Below are positions 16,724 through 26,277 of a DNA stretch of 39,111 nucleotides, piece after piece (positions within the stretch are counted from its first letter, which is position 1; each line of letters starts with the position of its first letter). The stretch is taken from contig CANBOV010000017.1 in NCBI GenBank assembly GCA_947371275.1, positions 1-39,111 of the forward strand, in the 5' to 3' direction. Source of the stretch: Flavobacteriaceae bacterium. GTDB taxonomy: Bacteria > Bacteroidota > Bacteroidia > Flavobacteriales > Flavobacteriaceae. The notes beneath the pieces were generated by a model. The model did not search any database, had not been told where the DNA came from, and saw nothing but the letters and a program-made list of their open reading frames with translations. A program made the translations under genes and the position numbers.

Positions 16724-16755
16724 TTTTGAATCTTGGTTTTAATACGTTATATTTG
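16724..16755 (+). promoter_or_regulatory. Promoter of ychF
   Basis: TTTTG (16724-16728), a 19-nt spacer and TATATTTG (16748-16755): the best match to the Bacteroidota promoter consensus in the window. It gives a leader of about 65 nt that contains a 10-codon open reading frame. Confidence 0.75.
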
Positions 16756-16827
16756 CACACTTTTATTTTAAACTTAAATGGAACGCGTCGTCGTTTCCGA
16801 TCATCAATAATAAAATAGCTAAGAGAT

Positions 16828-17922
16828 ATGAAAGCAGGTATAGTAGGATTGCCAAATGTAGGGAAATCAACATTGTTTAATTGTTTGTCAAATGCTAAAG
16901 CGCAAAGTGCTAATTTTCCGTTTTGTACCATTGAGCCTAATATAGGAGTCGTTAATGTCCCAGACCCTAGAATTGTTCGTTTGGAAGAATTAGTTAACCC
17001 AGAGCGTGTTCAAATGGCTACTGTTGATATCGTTGATATCGCTGGTCTGGTTAAAGGAGCTAGCAAAGGTGAGGGGTTAGGCAATCAGTTTTTGGCAAAC
17101 ATAAGAGAGTGTAATGCCATTATTCATGTTTTACGTTGTTTTGACAATGACAATATTGTTCATGTTGATGGTAATGTAAATCCGATTAGAGATAAAGAAA
17201 CTATTGATATAGAATTGCAGTTGAAAGATTTGGAAACTGTTGAAAAACGGTTGGAAAAAGTAAATCGTGCAGCGAAAACCGGAAACAAAGAAGCTCAAGT
17301 TGAAAAATCATTTTTAGACAGAATTCGTGAGGCTTTGTTGCAAGCTAAATCTGCACGAACAGTTGAGCCTCAAAATCAAGATGAGATAGAATTGATGGAA
17401 GATTTCCAATTAATTACAACTAAACCAGTTTTGTATGTGTGTAATGTTGACGAAACTTCTGCAGTGAATGGAAATAAATATGTTGATCAAGTTCGAGAAC
17501 TGGTAAAAGATGAGGATGCTGAAGTAATTATATTGTCGGTAGGAGCTGAAGCAGATATTACTGAACTGGAAAGTTATGAAGAGCGACAAGTTTTTCTTGA
17601 AGATATGGGATTGTCTGAACCAGGATCTGCTGTTTTGATTCGTGCGGCCTATAAATTATTAAAATTGCAAACCTACTTTACGGCTGGAGTAAAAGAAGTT
17701 CGTGCCTGGACGATTAACGTTGGAGATACCGCTCCTAAAGCTGCTGGAGTAATTCATACTGATTTCGAAAAAGGGTTTATTAGAGCAGAGGTTATAGCTT
17801 TTGAAGATTTTTCACAATTTGGATCAGAAACTAAAGTTAAAGAAGCTGGAAAACTACGCGTAGAAGGGAAAGAATATATCGTTAAGGATGGAGATGTCAT
17901 GCATTTTCGATTTAATGTTTAA
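16828..17922 (+). CDS. ychF: Redox-regulated ATPase YchF
   Basis: A universally conserved Obg-family P-loop protein that binds the ribosome and hydrolyses ATP rather than GTP. G1 is GLPNVGKST at residues 7-15 and G3 is DIVDIAGLVKGASKGEGLGN. The G4 position reads NVDE instead of NKxD, which is the ATP-specifying change of this subfamily. A coiled-coil region follows near residues 130-170, and a TGS domain ends the protein with FEDFSQFGSETKVKEAGKLR and KDGDVMHFRFNV. At 364 residues it has the standard length. It is transcribed from a strong promoter at 16724-16755 and ends before the terminator at 17943-17973. Confidence 0.97.
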   Translation: MKAGIVGLPNVGKSTLFNCLSNAKAQSANFPFCTIEPNIGVVNVPDPRIVRLEELVNPERVQMATVDIVDIAGLVKGASKGEGLGNQFLANIRECNAIIHVLRCFDNDNIVHVDGNVNPIRDKETIDIELQLKDLETVEKRLEKVNRAAKTGNKEAQVEKSFLDRIREALLQAKSARTVEPQNQDEIELMEDFQLITTKPVLYVCNVDETSAVNGNKYVDQVRELVKDEDAEVIILSVGAEADITELESYEERQVFLEDMGLSEPGSAVLIRAAYKLLKLQTYFTAGVKEVRAWTINVGDTAPKAAGVIHTDFEKGFIRAEVIAFEDFSQFGSETKVKEAGKLRVEGKEYIVKDGDVMHFRFNV

Positions 17923-17942
17923 ATTTTTTTGTTACTATTTAG

Positions 17943-17973
17943 AAAAAACCCGTAAATTATATGCGGGTTTTTT
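17943..17973. terminator. Terminator after ychF
   Basis: AAAAAACCCG (17943-17952) pairs with CGGGTTTTTT (17964-17973) with an AT-rich loop. It lies 20 nt after the ychF stop, and the following FIST gene is on the same strand. Confidence 0.8.
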
Positions 17974-18030
17974 TGATTATTAGAAATACTTTTCTTTTAT
18001 TTATATGCCTTTAATATAAATATACTTTAA

Positions 18031-19173
18031 ATGAAGATTCAACAATTACTACTAAACAACGTAAACGAAACCCAAAACATATTAACCACTGATGGGTTTG
18101 ATTCTGAAAAAGCAAATTTAGTATTGGCTTTTGGTCAAAGAACGCTTTTGGACGAAATAAAGCCGTACTCGACATTGAAGAAGTTATATCCTAGCGCACA
18201 AATTGTCTTATGTTCATCATCTGGACAAATATCTGACCAAGTACTTATTGAAAATGATATTGTAGTCACTTCAATTGTATTTGATAAAACTCCAATAAAG
18301 ACTATTGAGGTTGATATCTTGAATAATGATAGTATAGATGATTTAGGTCAAAAAGTAAAACAAGCTTTGTTTTCTAACGACTTGAAATCTATTTTTGTAT
18401 TATCTGAAGGGAGTTTTGTAAATGGCACAGAACTTATAAATGAGTTGAAAAAACAAACTAATGCTGCTATTCCTATTTTTGGAGGATTGGCAGGCGATGA
18501 GTTTAGTTTTGAGAAAACTATAGTAGGTTTAAATGCGGATGCTTCGCCAGGTAAAATTGTAGCAATCGGATTTTATGGGGAACACCTTCATTTTGGCTAT
18601 GGTTCTGAAGGAGGTTGGGGAGATTTTGGTCCAGAACGAGAAGTAACCCTTTCAAAGAAAAATGTATTGTATAAAATTGGCGATCGATTTGCGCTTGATT
18701 TATATAAAGAATACTTAGGTAAATATGCGGATGAGTTGCCTGGTTCTTCTTTATATTTTCCGCTTTCAATGAAAGAGACTTCGGGGTCTATGCCTGTTGT
18801 ACGAACAATATTGGCAATTGATGAAGAAAATAAATCTATGACTTTTGCTGGTAATATACCTGAAGGTTCTTATGTAAGATTGATGAAAGGAAATATTGAT
18901 AAATTAATTGATGCTGCTTCTACTGCAGCCTATAAAATTAGAAAAGCGTTAGATAGTCAACCTCAATTAGCCATTTTAGTGAGCTGTGTAGGACGACGTA
19001 TTGTATTAGATGATAGAGTTGAAGAAGAATTAGAAGTTATTAAAGATATTTTTGGAGCGAGTACCATCTTGTGCGGGTTTTATTCCTATGGTGAAATATC
19101 GCCATTATTGCATAATGTAGCATGTGAACTCCATAATCAAACTATGACCGTTACAACAATGTTTGAAGATTAA
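18031..19173 (+). CDS. FIST-domain sensory protein
   Basis: A cytoplasmic protein made of FIST_N and FIST_C domains, a ligand-binding module (suggested to sense small molecules such as amino acids) that normally accompanies two-component kinases. It is 380 residues with no signal peptide or membrane helices. FIST_N includes ANLVLAFGQRTLL, IVLCSSSGQI and PIFGGLAGDEFSF near residue 155. FIST_C includes GDRFALDLYKEYLGKYADEL, ESYGEIS-like FCGFYSYGEISPL and a typical Cys-Xaa-Gly-Arg segment, LVSCVGRRIVL. FIST proteins usually end with the G-E-(I/F)-S-P motif seen here. The hybrid histidine kinase gene begins 5 nt downstream, so the two are almost surely co-translated and work as sensor and kinase. 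No canonical promoter is visible in the 108 nt upstream. Confidence 0.9.
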   Translation: MKIQQLLLNNVNETQNILTTDGFDSEKANLVLAFGQRTLLDEIKPYSTLKKLYPSAQIVLCSSSGQISDQVLIENDIVVTSIVFDKTPIKTIEVDILNNDSIDDLGQKVKQALFSNDLKSIFVLSEGSFVNGTELINELKKQTNAAIPIFGGLAGDEFSFEKTIVGLNADASPGKIVAIGFYGEHLHFGYGSEGGWGDFGPEREVTLSKKNVLYKIGDRFALDLYKEYLGKYADELPGSSLYFPLSMKETSGSMPVVRTILAIDEENKSMTFAGNIPEGSYVRLMKGNIDKLIDAASTAAYKIRKALDSQPQLAILVSCVGRRIVLDDRVEEELEVIKDIFGASTILCGFYSYGEISPLLHNVACELHNQTMTVTTMFED

Positions 19174-19178
19174 TTAAT

Positions 19179-20699
19179 ATGGATAATAATTCAATTCATA
19201 GGCATTTGAATCGCCAAATAGACAAATACATATCGGAAAACTCGTGGCATACGTCAACAGATTTAAGTGCTTTTATTGAAGTCATCAATCAAACTTATAT
19301 AAATTATGAGAAAGATGCAGAGCTATTTGAGCAGTCGGCTATATTGAATGATAAAGAATATTTTGAAATAAATCAACGCCTCAAAGAAGAATTAACCAAG
19401 AAGGAGTTATTTCAATCCAAATTAATAGAAGCAATTAGACAACTTAATCAAGACGATAAAAAAATAGATGGGGAATCGAACGTTTTGGATTTAATAAATA
19501 TTCTAAATAAGGAAATTGAAGTAAAAAAAGACTACCAAGAGCAATTAAATCAAGCCAAGATAAGTGCGGAATTAGCAAATGAAGCTAAAACTGAATTCTT
19601 GTCGATAATGAGTCATGAAATCAGAACTCCTTTAAATGCTATAATTGGTTTAATTTATATTATGGAAAAAGAAAACTCTTTAGAGAGTTTTCATGAAAAT
19701 ATTGAAGTATTAAAACTTTCTGCTCAGAATTTATTTTTATTAATTAATGATATCCTAGATTTTAATAAAATTGAAGCGGGTAAAATAGATCTTGAGAAAA
19801 CACCATTTGATTTTAAAAATTTAGTCCAACAAATAGCAAGATCATTACAAGCTAGGGCTTCTGAGAACATGAATGTTATAGAAGTCATAGTTGATGAAGA
19901 TTTTGAAACTTATTTGGTTAGTGACCCATTGCGAATCAATCAAATCATTACCAATTTAGTGTCAAATGCCATTAAATTTACACAAGATGGGGTTATTAAA
20001 ATAAAATTAAGTCAAATTGCGGTAGTTGATAATTACTCTACCTTTAAAGTTGAAATTATTGACACGGGTATTGGAATTGATAGAAATAAATTCCAAACGA
20101 TATTTCAGAAATTTGCTCAAGCTGAAACTAAAACTTCTCGACAATTCGGAGGTACTGGATTAGGTTTGGTAATAACAAAAAAATTATTAAACCTTCTTGA
20201 CTCTGATATTGAATTTGAGAGTGAAATAGGTAAAGGGACTAATTTTTATTTTACACTCCGAATGCAAATCGGTACTAAAACGAGTGATATTGATTCTAAT
20301 GAATTGTTGCATTCCCAATCAGAAGTAAATTTAGAAGGTTTAAAAGTTTTGTTGGTCGAGGATAATTTAATTAATATAAAAATTGCCCAAAAAATAATGG
20401 GGCATTGGGGAGTTGAGGTTGATGTGGCAGAAAACGGAAAAATTGGGGTTGAAAAATTCCTTCAAAATAAGTATGATGTTATATTAATGGATTTATCAAT
20501 GCCTGTTATGGATGGCTATGAGGCTACGACTATAATACGAACTCATGATAAGTTGATTCCAGTAGTGGCTCTAACGGCATCAGCGTCGTTTGGCTATCTA
20601 GATAGGGCTTTACAAATTGGAATAAATGAGTATATTATTAAACCATTTAATCCTAAAGAGCTTAACATGAAGCTACGAAAATATTATAATAATAGATAG
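19179..20699 (+). CDS. Soluble hybrid histidine kinase
   Basis: A 506-residue kinase without membrane segments. Residues 1-110 have no PAS, GAF or HAMP pattern and look alpha-helical. A coiled coil at about 105-140 leads to a HisKA domain whose phosphorylated histidine is H146 (SIMSHEIRTPLNAIIG). The HATPase domain has N-box NLVSNAIKFT near 260, G1 IDTGIGID near 295 and G2 GGTGLGLVI near 325. A C-terminal receiver (about 388-500) starts VLLVEDNLINIKIAQ, with phospho-acceptor D438 in ILMDLSMPVMDG and conserved T466 and K488. Input probably comes from the FIST protein encoded immediately upstream. No output-domain regulator or Hpt protein is adjacent, so the phosphorelay target lies elsewhere in the genome. 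Confidence 0.94.
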   Translation: MDNNSIHRHLNRQIDKYISENSWHTSTDLSAFIEVINQTYINYEKDAELFEQSAILNDKEYFEINQRLKEELTKKELFQSKLIEAIRQLNQDDKKIDGESNVLDLINILNKEIEVKKDYQEQLNQAKISAELANEAKTEFLSIMSHEIRTPLNAIIGLIYIMEKENSLESFHENIEVLKLSAQNLFLLINDILDFNKIEAGKIDLEKTPFDFKNLVQQIARSLQARASENMNVIEVIVDEDFETYLVSDPLRINQIITNLVSNAIKFTQDGVIKIKLSQIAVVDNYSTFKVEIIDTGIGIDRNKFQTIFQKFAQAETKTSRQFGGTGLGLVITKKLLNLLDSDIEFESEIGKGTNFYFTLRMQIGTKTSDIDSNELLHSQSEVNLEGLKVLLVEDNLINIKIAQKIMGHWGVEVDVAENGKIGVEKFLQNKYDVILMDLSMPVMDGYEATTIIRTHDKLIPVVALTASASFGYLDRALQIGINEYIIKPFNPKELNMKLRKYYNNR

Positions 20700-20790
20700 C
20701 GTTACTATTGTCTGCTATTTGTTGTAAAGGATTGAAGAGGCACTTTTCTTGGCACAAAATTTGAATTAGCTAGAAAAAAAAGGAATCAAT

Positions 20791-21474
20791 TTGAAAGCAT
20801 TTTATAAAATTCTATACTACTTAAAACGAATTAGTTTTTATTTCTTTTTGTTTTTAATGTTATACGGTATTGCAGCCTTTTCATTTTCTAAAATTACCGT
20901 TAATTCAGAAGCAGATGCTAATGAAAAAGAGGTAACTATTTATATTAAAACCAATGGAGTGCATACCGATATTGTAGTTCCTCTTAAGAATGAGGTAAAA
21001 GATTGGACAAAAGTAGTTAAACTTGAAAAAACTAAAAGTAAAGATACTACTATGGCTTATGTTGCATTCGGTTGGGGTGATAAAGGATTTTATCTTAACA
21101 CGCCGCAATGGTCTGATTTGAAATATAGCACAGCATTTAATGCAGCTTTTGGATTAGGTGATTCTGCGATTCATGCTACTTTTTTCAGAACAATTAATGA
21201 AGATAGAGATTGTATTCGGATTGAAATCTCAAAAGCTAATTATCAAAAACTTATCGATTATATAGAAGATAGTTTTCTAATGGATTCAAATCAGGATCCA
21301 ATTTTTATTTCGGCCACAACTTATGGCTTGAATGATAGTTTTTATGAAGCTAAAGGGAGGTATAGTTTGTTTCATACTTGTAACACTTGGGCCAATAGTG
21401 CATTAAAAAGTGCTAATCTAAAAGCAGCATTATGGACGGTAACTGATACTGGTATTTTTTGTCATTATCAGTAA
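20791..21474 (+). CDS. TIGR02117 (DUF2459) family protein
   Basis: A membrane-anchored periplasmic protein of unknown function, 227 residues. One hydrophobic segment at about residues 14-32 serves as anchor or uncleaved signal. Family hallmarks are the NGVHTDIVVP start of the domain, AFGWGDKGFYLNTP, FHTCNTWANSALKSANL near the end and a closing W-x-V-T-D-T-G-I. Conserved His and Cys positions in HTD and HTCNTW resemble a cysteine-peptidase-like centre, but no activity is shown to my knowledge. The start codon is TTG at 20791, supported by AGGA (20781-20784) 6 nt upstream, the best Shine-Dalgarno-like site I noticed, and by lack of a suitable ATG. It follows the kinase gene by 91 nt and may be independent of it. 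Confidence 0.85.
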   Translation: MKAFYKILYYLKRISFYFFLFLMLYGIAAFSFSKITVNSEADANEKEVTIYIKTNGVHTDIVVPLKNEVKDWTKVVKLEKTKSKDTTMAYVAFGWGDKGFYLNTPQWSDLKYSTAFNAAFGLGDSAIHATFFRTINEDRDCIRIEISKANYQKLIDYIEDSFLMDSNQDPIFISATTYGLNDSFYEAKGRYSLFHTCNTWANSALKSANLKAALWTVTDTGIFCHYQ

Positions 21475-21516
21475 ATTTATTGTCAAAAACATTATTGATA
21501 ACTTTGATAAATATCA

Positions 21517-21548
21517 TTTCTAAAATCCTTCCAATTCCACTATATTAG
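21517..21548 (+). promoter_or_regulatory. Possible parE promoter
   Basis: TTTC (21517-21520), 20-nt spacer and TATATTAG (21541-21548), one mismatch from TAnnTTTG. The leader would be about 18 nt. Confidence 0.35.
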
Positions 21549-21572
21549 CACAAAATCGATAGTTTTATAATA

Positions 21573-23423
21573 GTGGAACAAAATCAATATACCGAAGACA
21601 ATATTCGCTCCCTAGATTGGAAAGAGCACATCCGTATGCGTCCTGGAATGTATATTGGAAAACTAGGTGATGGTTCTTCTCCTGATGATGGAATTTATAT
21701 ACTATTAAAGGAAGTAATCGATAACTGTATTGATGAATTTGTCATGGGTGCAGGTAAAGTTATAGAGGTCAATATCAAGGACAAAATGGTTACTGTTCGT
21801 GATTATGGACGGGGTATCCCATTGGGCAAAGTAGTTGATGTTGTTTCTAAAATGAATACCGGAGGGAAATACGATTCGAAGGCCTTTAAAAAGTCGGTTG
21901 GTTTAAATGGAGTTGGGACTAAAGCTGTAAATGCCTTATCAAATTTTTTTAGAGTTGAATCAGTCCGAGATAATCAACAGAAAGCGGCAGAATTTTCGGC
22001 TGGTAATTTGACATTGGAGGAGGATGTTGTAGAATCGACTAAACGTAAGGGAACCAAGGTTGCTTTCATAGCTGATGAAGCTATTTTTAAAAATTATAAA
22101 TATCGAAATGAGTATGTGATTCGCATGCTTAAAAACTATTGTTATCTGAATACCGGATTAACCATCTACTATAATGGTGAAAAGTTTTATTCGGATAATG
22201 GATTAAAAGATTTGCTAGAAGAAACCATTACAGAAGAGGATATGCAATATCCTATCATTCATCTCTTGGGGGAAGATATTGAAGTGGCTTTAACTCACAG
22301 TAAGTCGCAATATTCAGAGGAATATCATTCATTTGTCAATGGTCAAAATACTACGCAAGGTGGTACACACTTAGGAGCATTTCGTGAAGCGATTGTTAAG
22401 ACCATTAAGGAGTTTTATAATAAACCATTTGAAGCTTCAGATATTCGTAAGTCAATAGTCTCTGCCGTTTCGATAAAAGTCGAAGAACCAGTATTTGAGT
22501 CGCAAACCAAAACTAAATTGGGTTCCACTGACATTGGTCCGAAAGGACCATCAGTGCGCACGTTTGTAAATGACTTTATCAAAACAAAACTTGACAATTT
22601 TTTACATAAGAATCCCGAAGTGGCCGACTTGTTATTGCGCAAGATTCTGCAAGCAGAACGTGAACGAAAAGAACTTTCAGGTATTCGTAAATTGGCTAAG
22701 GATCGTGCAAAGAAAGCTAGTTTGCACAACAAAAAGCTAAGGGATTGTCGTGTGCATCTTACTGATGCCAAAAATCCAAGAAGTCTAGAAAGTACTTTGT
22801 TTATTACAGAAGGTGATTCCGCTTCGGGTTCGATTACTAAGTCTCGAGATGTGAATACTCAGGCCGTATTTAGTTTGCGAGGTAAGCCTTTGAACTCCTA
22901 TGGTATGACCAAGAAGATTGTTTATGAAAACGAAGAATTTAACTTACTCCAAGCAGCCTTAGATATTGAAGAAGATATGGGCGACTTGCGGTACAACAAT
23001 ATTGTAATTGCCACCGATGCCGATGTCGATGGGATGCATATTCGTTTGCTGTTGATAACCTTCTTTTTGCAATTCTTTCCCGAACTCATTAAGGACGGAC
23101 ATTTATACATATTGCAAACCCCATTATTTCGGGTACGAAATAAAAAGGAAACAATCTACTGTTATAGTGATGAAGAGCGAGTTAACGCCATTGAAAAACT
23201 AAAACCTAAACCCGAGATAACAAGATTTAAAGGATTGGGAGAGATTTCTCCTGACGAGTTTAAGCATTTTATAGGACAGGATATTCGGCTTGATCCTGTA
23301 ATGTTAGATAAAGCTACTTCCATAGAGACGCTTTTGGAATTCTATATGGGAAAAAACACGCCGGATCGTCAAGATTTCATTATCAATAATTTGAAAGTGG
23401 AATTGGATGTGGTAGAGAAATAG
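21573..23423 (+). CDS. parE: DNA topoisomerase IV subunit B
   Basis: The ATPase and TOPRIM subunit of topoisomerase IV, which separates replicated chromosomes. It is 616 residues. The GHKL ATPase part has [28 protein letters not shown] and [18 protein letters not shown] (ATP lid). The TOPRIM part has [14 protein letters not shown] and [16 protein letters not shown], which supply the metal-binding acidic residues, and the end carries [11 protein letters not shown]. The start codon is GTG at 21573; the frame is closed by a stop just upstream and the next ATG lies beyond the conserved N-terminal helix. It is followed by parC after 34 nt. The pairing with ParC and the sequence of the N-terminal domain support ParE rather than GyrB; the domain order is the same in both. 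Confidence 0.94.
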   Translation: MEQNQYTEDNIRSLDWKEHIRMRPGMYIGKLGDGSSPDDGIYILLKEVIDNCIDEFVMGAGKVIEVNIKDKMVTVRDYGRGIPLGKVVDVVSKMNTGGKYDSKAFKKSVGLNGVGTKAVNALSNFFRVESVRDNQQKAAEFSAGNLTLEEDVVESTKRKGTKVAFIADEAIFKNYKYRNEYVIRMLKNYCYLNTGLTIYYNGEKFYSDNGLKDLLEETITEEDMQYPIIHLLGEDIEVALTHSKSQYSEEYHSFVNGQNTTQGGTHLGAFREAIVKTIKEFYNKPFEASDIRKSIVSAVSIKVEEPVFESQTKTKLGSTDIGPKGPSVRTFVNDFIKTKLDNFLHKNPEVADLLLRKILQAERERKELSGIRKLAKDRAKKASLHNKKLRDCRVHLTDAKNPRSLESTLFITEGDSASGSITKSRDVNTQAVFSLRGKPLNSYGMTKKIVYENEEFNLLQAALDIEEDMGDLRYNNIVIATDADVDGMHIRLLLITFFLQFFPELIKDGHLYILQTPLFRVRNKKETIYCYSDEERVNAIEKLKPKPEITRFKGLGEISPDEFKHFIGQDIRLDPVMLDKATSIETLLEFYMGKNTPDRQDFIINNLKVELDVVEK

Positions 23424-23457
23424 TTAATAGTAAGATACTGAAACAAGTTCAGCCTAA

Positions 23458-26181
23458 ATGAAAGACGAAGAAGAAGACGATATAATCCCTAGCGAAGACG
23501 AAAACAACGAAGCGTTGAACGAGTCAACAGATGATGACGCTACAGAAGAAGGTTTTGACGATGTCATTCGTCCGTCTGCCGGTAGCCATTTCTATGAAAA
23601 TGATGAGAATCCTGAAGATACCATTACCAAAGTAACGGGTATGTACAAGGATTGGTTCTTGGATTATGCCTCTTATGTAATCCTAGAACGTGCTGTACCT
23701 GCGATAGAAGATGGGTTCAAACCAGTCCAACGTCGCATCATGCACTCCATGAAGGAGCTAGATGATGGGCGTTACAATAAAGTAGCCAACATCGTTGGGC
23801 ATACCATGCAATATCACCCCCATGGTGATGCTAGTATTGGAGATGCCATGGTGCAGATAGGTCAGAAAGACTTAATTATTGACATGCAAGGAAACTGGGG
23901 AAATATCCTCACTGGAGATAGTGCGGCAGCTTCTCGTTACATTGAGGCCCGTATCTCTAAGTTTGGTCACGATGTGTTGTATTCACCCAAGATTACAGAA
24001 TGGGGGATGTCTTATGACGGTCGACGTGCAGAACCCATCAACTTGCCCGTTAAGTTTCCCTTGCTGTTAGCACAAGGAGCAGAGGGGATCGCTGTAGGAC
24101 TTTCTACTAAAATATTACCGCATAACTTTAATGAACTGATTGACTGTTCGATTAAAGTATTAAAGAATAAACCCTTTACCTTATTTCCTGATTTTCCAAC
24201 TGCTGGTATCGCAGATGTATCGAATTATAATGATGGATTACGTGGAGGTCGCGTGCGTGTGCGTGCAAAAATTAATCAGTTAGATAAGCAAACGTTAGTC
24301 ATTACACAAATACCTTTTTCTACCAATACTTCAACTTTGATTGACAGTATTTTGAAAGCTAATGAGAAAGGGAAAATCAAAGTAAAAAAAATAGAAGACA
24401 ATACAGCTGCTGAGGTCGAAATATTAATCCATCTCCCAACTGGTGTATCTCCGGATAAAACTATTGATGCCTTGTATGCGTTTACCGCTTGCGAAACATC
24501 TGTGGCACCATTAGGTTGTGTTATCGAAAATCATAAACCACGATTTGTAGGTGTTTCTGACATGTTACGAATTTCGACTCATCGAACGGTGGATTTGCTT
24601 AAACGCGAGTTGGAGATTCAGCTGGATGAGTTGGAAAATAAATGGCATTTTTCAACCCTAGAGAAAATCTTTATTCGTGAGGAGATGTATATTGATTTCA
24701 AATTATATTCTGACAGAGAATCTTTGAATGTTTATATGTACAATCGATTCAAACCGTTTGAAAAGTCTTTTGTTAGAGAGATTAATGATGATGACTTGCA
24801 AAAGCTAACTCAAATCCCGATGATTCGTATTACGCGTTTCGATTCCGATAAAGCGGATGATGTTATTGCTAAGTTGGAGGCAGAAATGGAACTAGTAAAA
24901 CACCATCTCAATCACATTATTGATTACACTATTGACTTTTTCCAAAAGCTGAAAGACAAATATGGTAAAGGGAAGGAACGTCAAACGGAGCTGCGTAGTT
25001 TTGATAATATCGAGGCTACTAAAGTTGCTTTGCGAAACACCAAACTATATGTAAACAAGGATGAAGGTTTTTTTGGTACTGGATTAAAGAAAGATGAGTA
25101 TGTGGCTGATTGTTCGGATATCGATGATGTTATCGTCTTTTTACGTGATGGTAAGATGATGATTTCTAAAGTAGATGATAAAAAGTTTGTTGGAAAAGAC
25201 ATTATACATATTGCGGTATTTGATAAGAATGACAAGCGAACCATCTACAATATGATCTATCGCGATGGTAAAAATGGTTCTGCTTTTATCAAACGATTTA
25301 ATGTATCTGGGGTTACTCGAGATAAGTTTTATGACTTAACCCAAGAGAAGGCTGGATCGCAAGTGTTGTATTTTTCTGCGAATCCAAATGGCGAAGCAGA
25401 GACCGTTACTATTTTATTACGTCAAATAGGCAGTGTTAAAAAGCTGAAATGGGATTTAGACTTCTCTGATATAGCTATCAAAGGAAGAGCTTCTCGAGGA
25501 AATACAGTAACTAAATATCCTATAAAGAAAATAGAACTTAAAGAAAAAGGGATCTCAACATTGCGACCTAGAAAAGTATGGTTTGATGATACCGTACAGC
25601 GCTTGAATGTAGATGGAAGAGGGGAGCTACTGGGTGAATTTAGACCTAATGATCGCTTGTTGATTATCAATCAGAGTGGTAAACTTAAAACTATAATTCC
25701 AGAGTTGACCACCCACTTTGAGGAAGGTATGATTGTTTTGGAAAAATGGAATCCGAATAAGCCTATTTCTGCTATTTATTATGATGGGGAAAAGGAACGT
25801 TATTATGTGAAGCGTTTTTGTGTTGAGAATGAAAATAAAGAAGAACTATTTATCAGTGAACATGAGAAATCTCAATTGGAAATTGTTTCAACGGATTGGC
25901 GACCGATGGCTGAATTAGTTTTTGCTAAAGTAAAAGGAATACAAAAGGAAACTATTACCGTTGATTTAGAGCAGTTTATTGCTGTTAAAGGAATCAAGGC
26001 GATTGGAAACCAATTGACCACTGATAAATTAAAGCAAGTAAACTTGTTAGAGCCGCTTCCTTATGAAGAACCATTAGCAGAAGAACCAGAAACTTTAGAA
26101 ATTATGGATGCAGAAACAGAATCGGATAATATACAAACCGAGCTTGATGAAGATGGACAGATTACTTTGTCTTTGGAATAA
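23458..26181 (+). CDS. parC: DNA topoisomerase IV subunit A
   Basis: The DNA-cleaving subunit of topoisomerase IV. The protein has 907 residues. An acidic, probably disordered head covers residues 1-50. The winged-helix region reads FKPVQRRIMHSMKEL and QYHPHGDASIGDAMV, and the catalytic tyrosine is Y161 in AAASRYIEARI. The tower and coiled-coil gate follow to about residue 500. The C-terminal part from about 560 is a divergent beta-pinwheel with blades such as DGKNGSAFIKRF and GELLGEFRPNDRLLIINQ, and it ends in a very acidic tail. Position-wise, the serine that fluoroquinolones contact in GyrA (Ser83) is Ala here, followed by Ser; the Asp four residues later is kept. It ends 1 nt before the terminator at 26183-26211. 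Confidence 0.95.
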   Translation: MKDEEEDDIIPSEDENNEALNESTDDDATEEGFDDVIRPSAGSHFYENDENPEDTITKVTGMYKDWFLDYASYVILERAVPAIEDGFKPVQRRIMHSMKELDDGRYNKVANIVGHTMQYHPHGDASIGDAMVQIGQKDLIIDMQGNWGNILTGDSAAASRYIEARISKFGHDVLYSPKITEWGMSYDGRRAEPINLPVKFPLLLAQGAEGIAVGLSTKILPHNFNELIDCSIKVLKNKPFTLFPDFPTAGIADVSNYNDGLRGGRVRVRAKINQLDKQTLVITQIPFSTNTSTLIDSILKANEKGKIKVKKIEDNTAAEVEILIHLPTGVSPDKTIDALYAFTACETSVAPLGCVIENHKPRFVGVSDMLRISTHRTVDLLKRELEIQLDELENKWHFSTLEKIFIREEMYIDFKLYSDRESLNVYMYNRFKPFEKSFVREINDDDLQKLTQIPMIRITRFDSDKADDVIAKLEAEMELVKHHLNHIIDYTIDFFQKLKDKYGKGKERQTELRSFDNIEATKVALRNTKLYVNKDEGFFGTGLKKDEYVADCSDIDDVIVFLRDGKMMISKVDDKKFVGKDIIHIAVFDKNDKRTIYNMIYRDGKNGSAFIKRFNVSGVTRDKFYDLTQEKAGSQVLYFSANPNGEAETVTILLRQIGSVKKLKWDLDFSDIAIKGRASRGNTVTKYPIKKIELKEKGISTLRPRKVWFDDTVQRLNVDGRGELLGEFRPNDRLLIINQSGKLKTIIPELTTHFEEGMIVLEKWNPNKPISAIYYDGEKERYYVKRFCVENENKEELFISEHEKSQLEIVSTDWRPMAELVFAKVKGIQKETITVDLEQFIAVKGIKAIGNQLTTDKLKQVNLLEPLPYEEPLAEEPETLEIMDAETESDNIQTELDEDGQITLSLE

Positions 26182-26182
26182 T

Positions 26183-26211
26183 AAAAAATCCCGCTTAATG
26201 CGGGATTTTTT
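26183..26211. terminator. Bidirectional terminator after parC
   Basis: AAAAAATCCCGC (26183-26194) and its exact complement (26200-26211) flank a TTAAT loop. It separates the convergent parC and lipoprotein genes. The stem core matches the terminator at 23-58. Confidence 0.9.
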
Positions 26212-26277
26212 ATTATGTAATGATATAAAAGTTACGCTTGAATGCTATAATACTATGTATTTAATGATGAAATGAAA

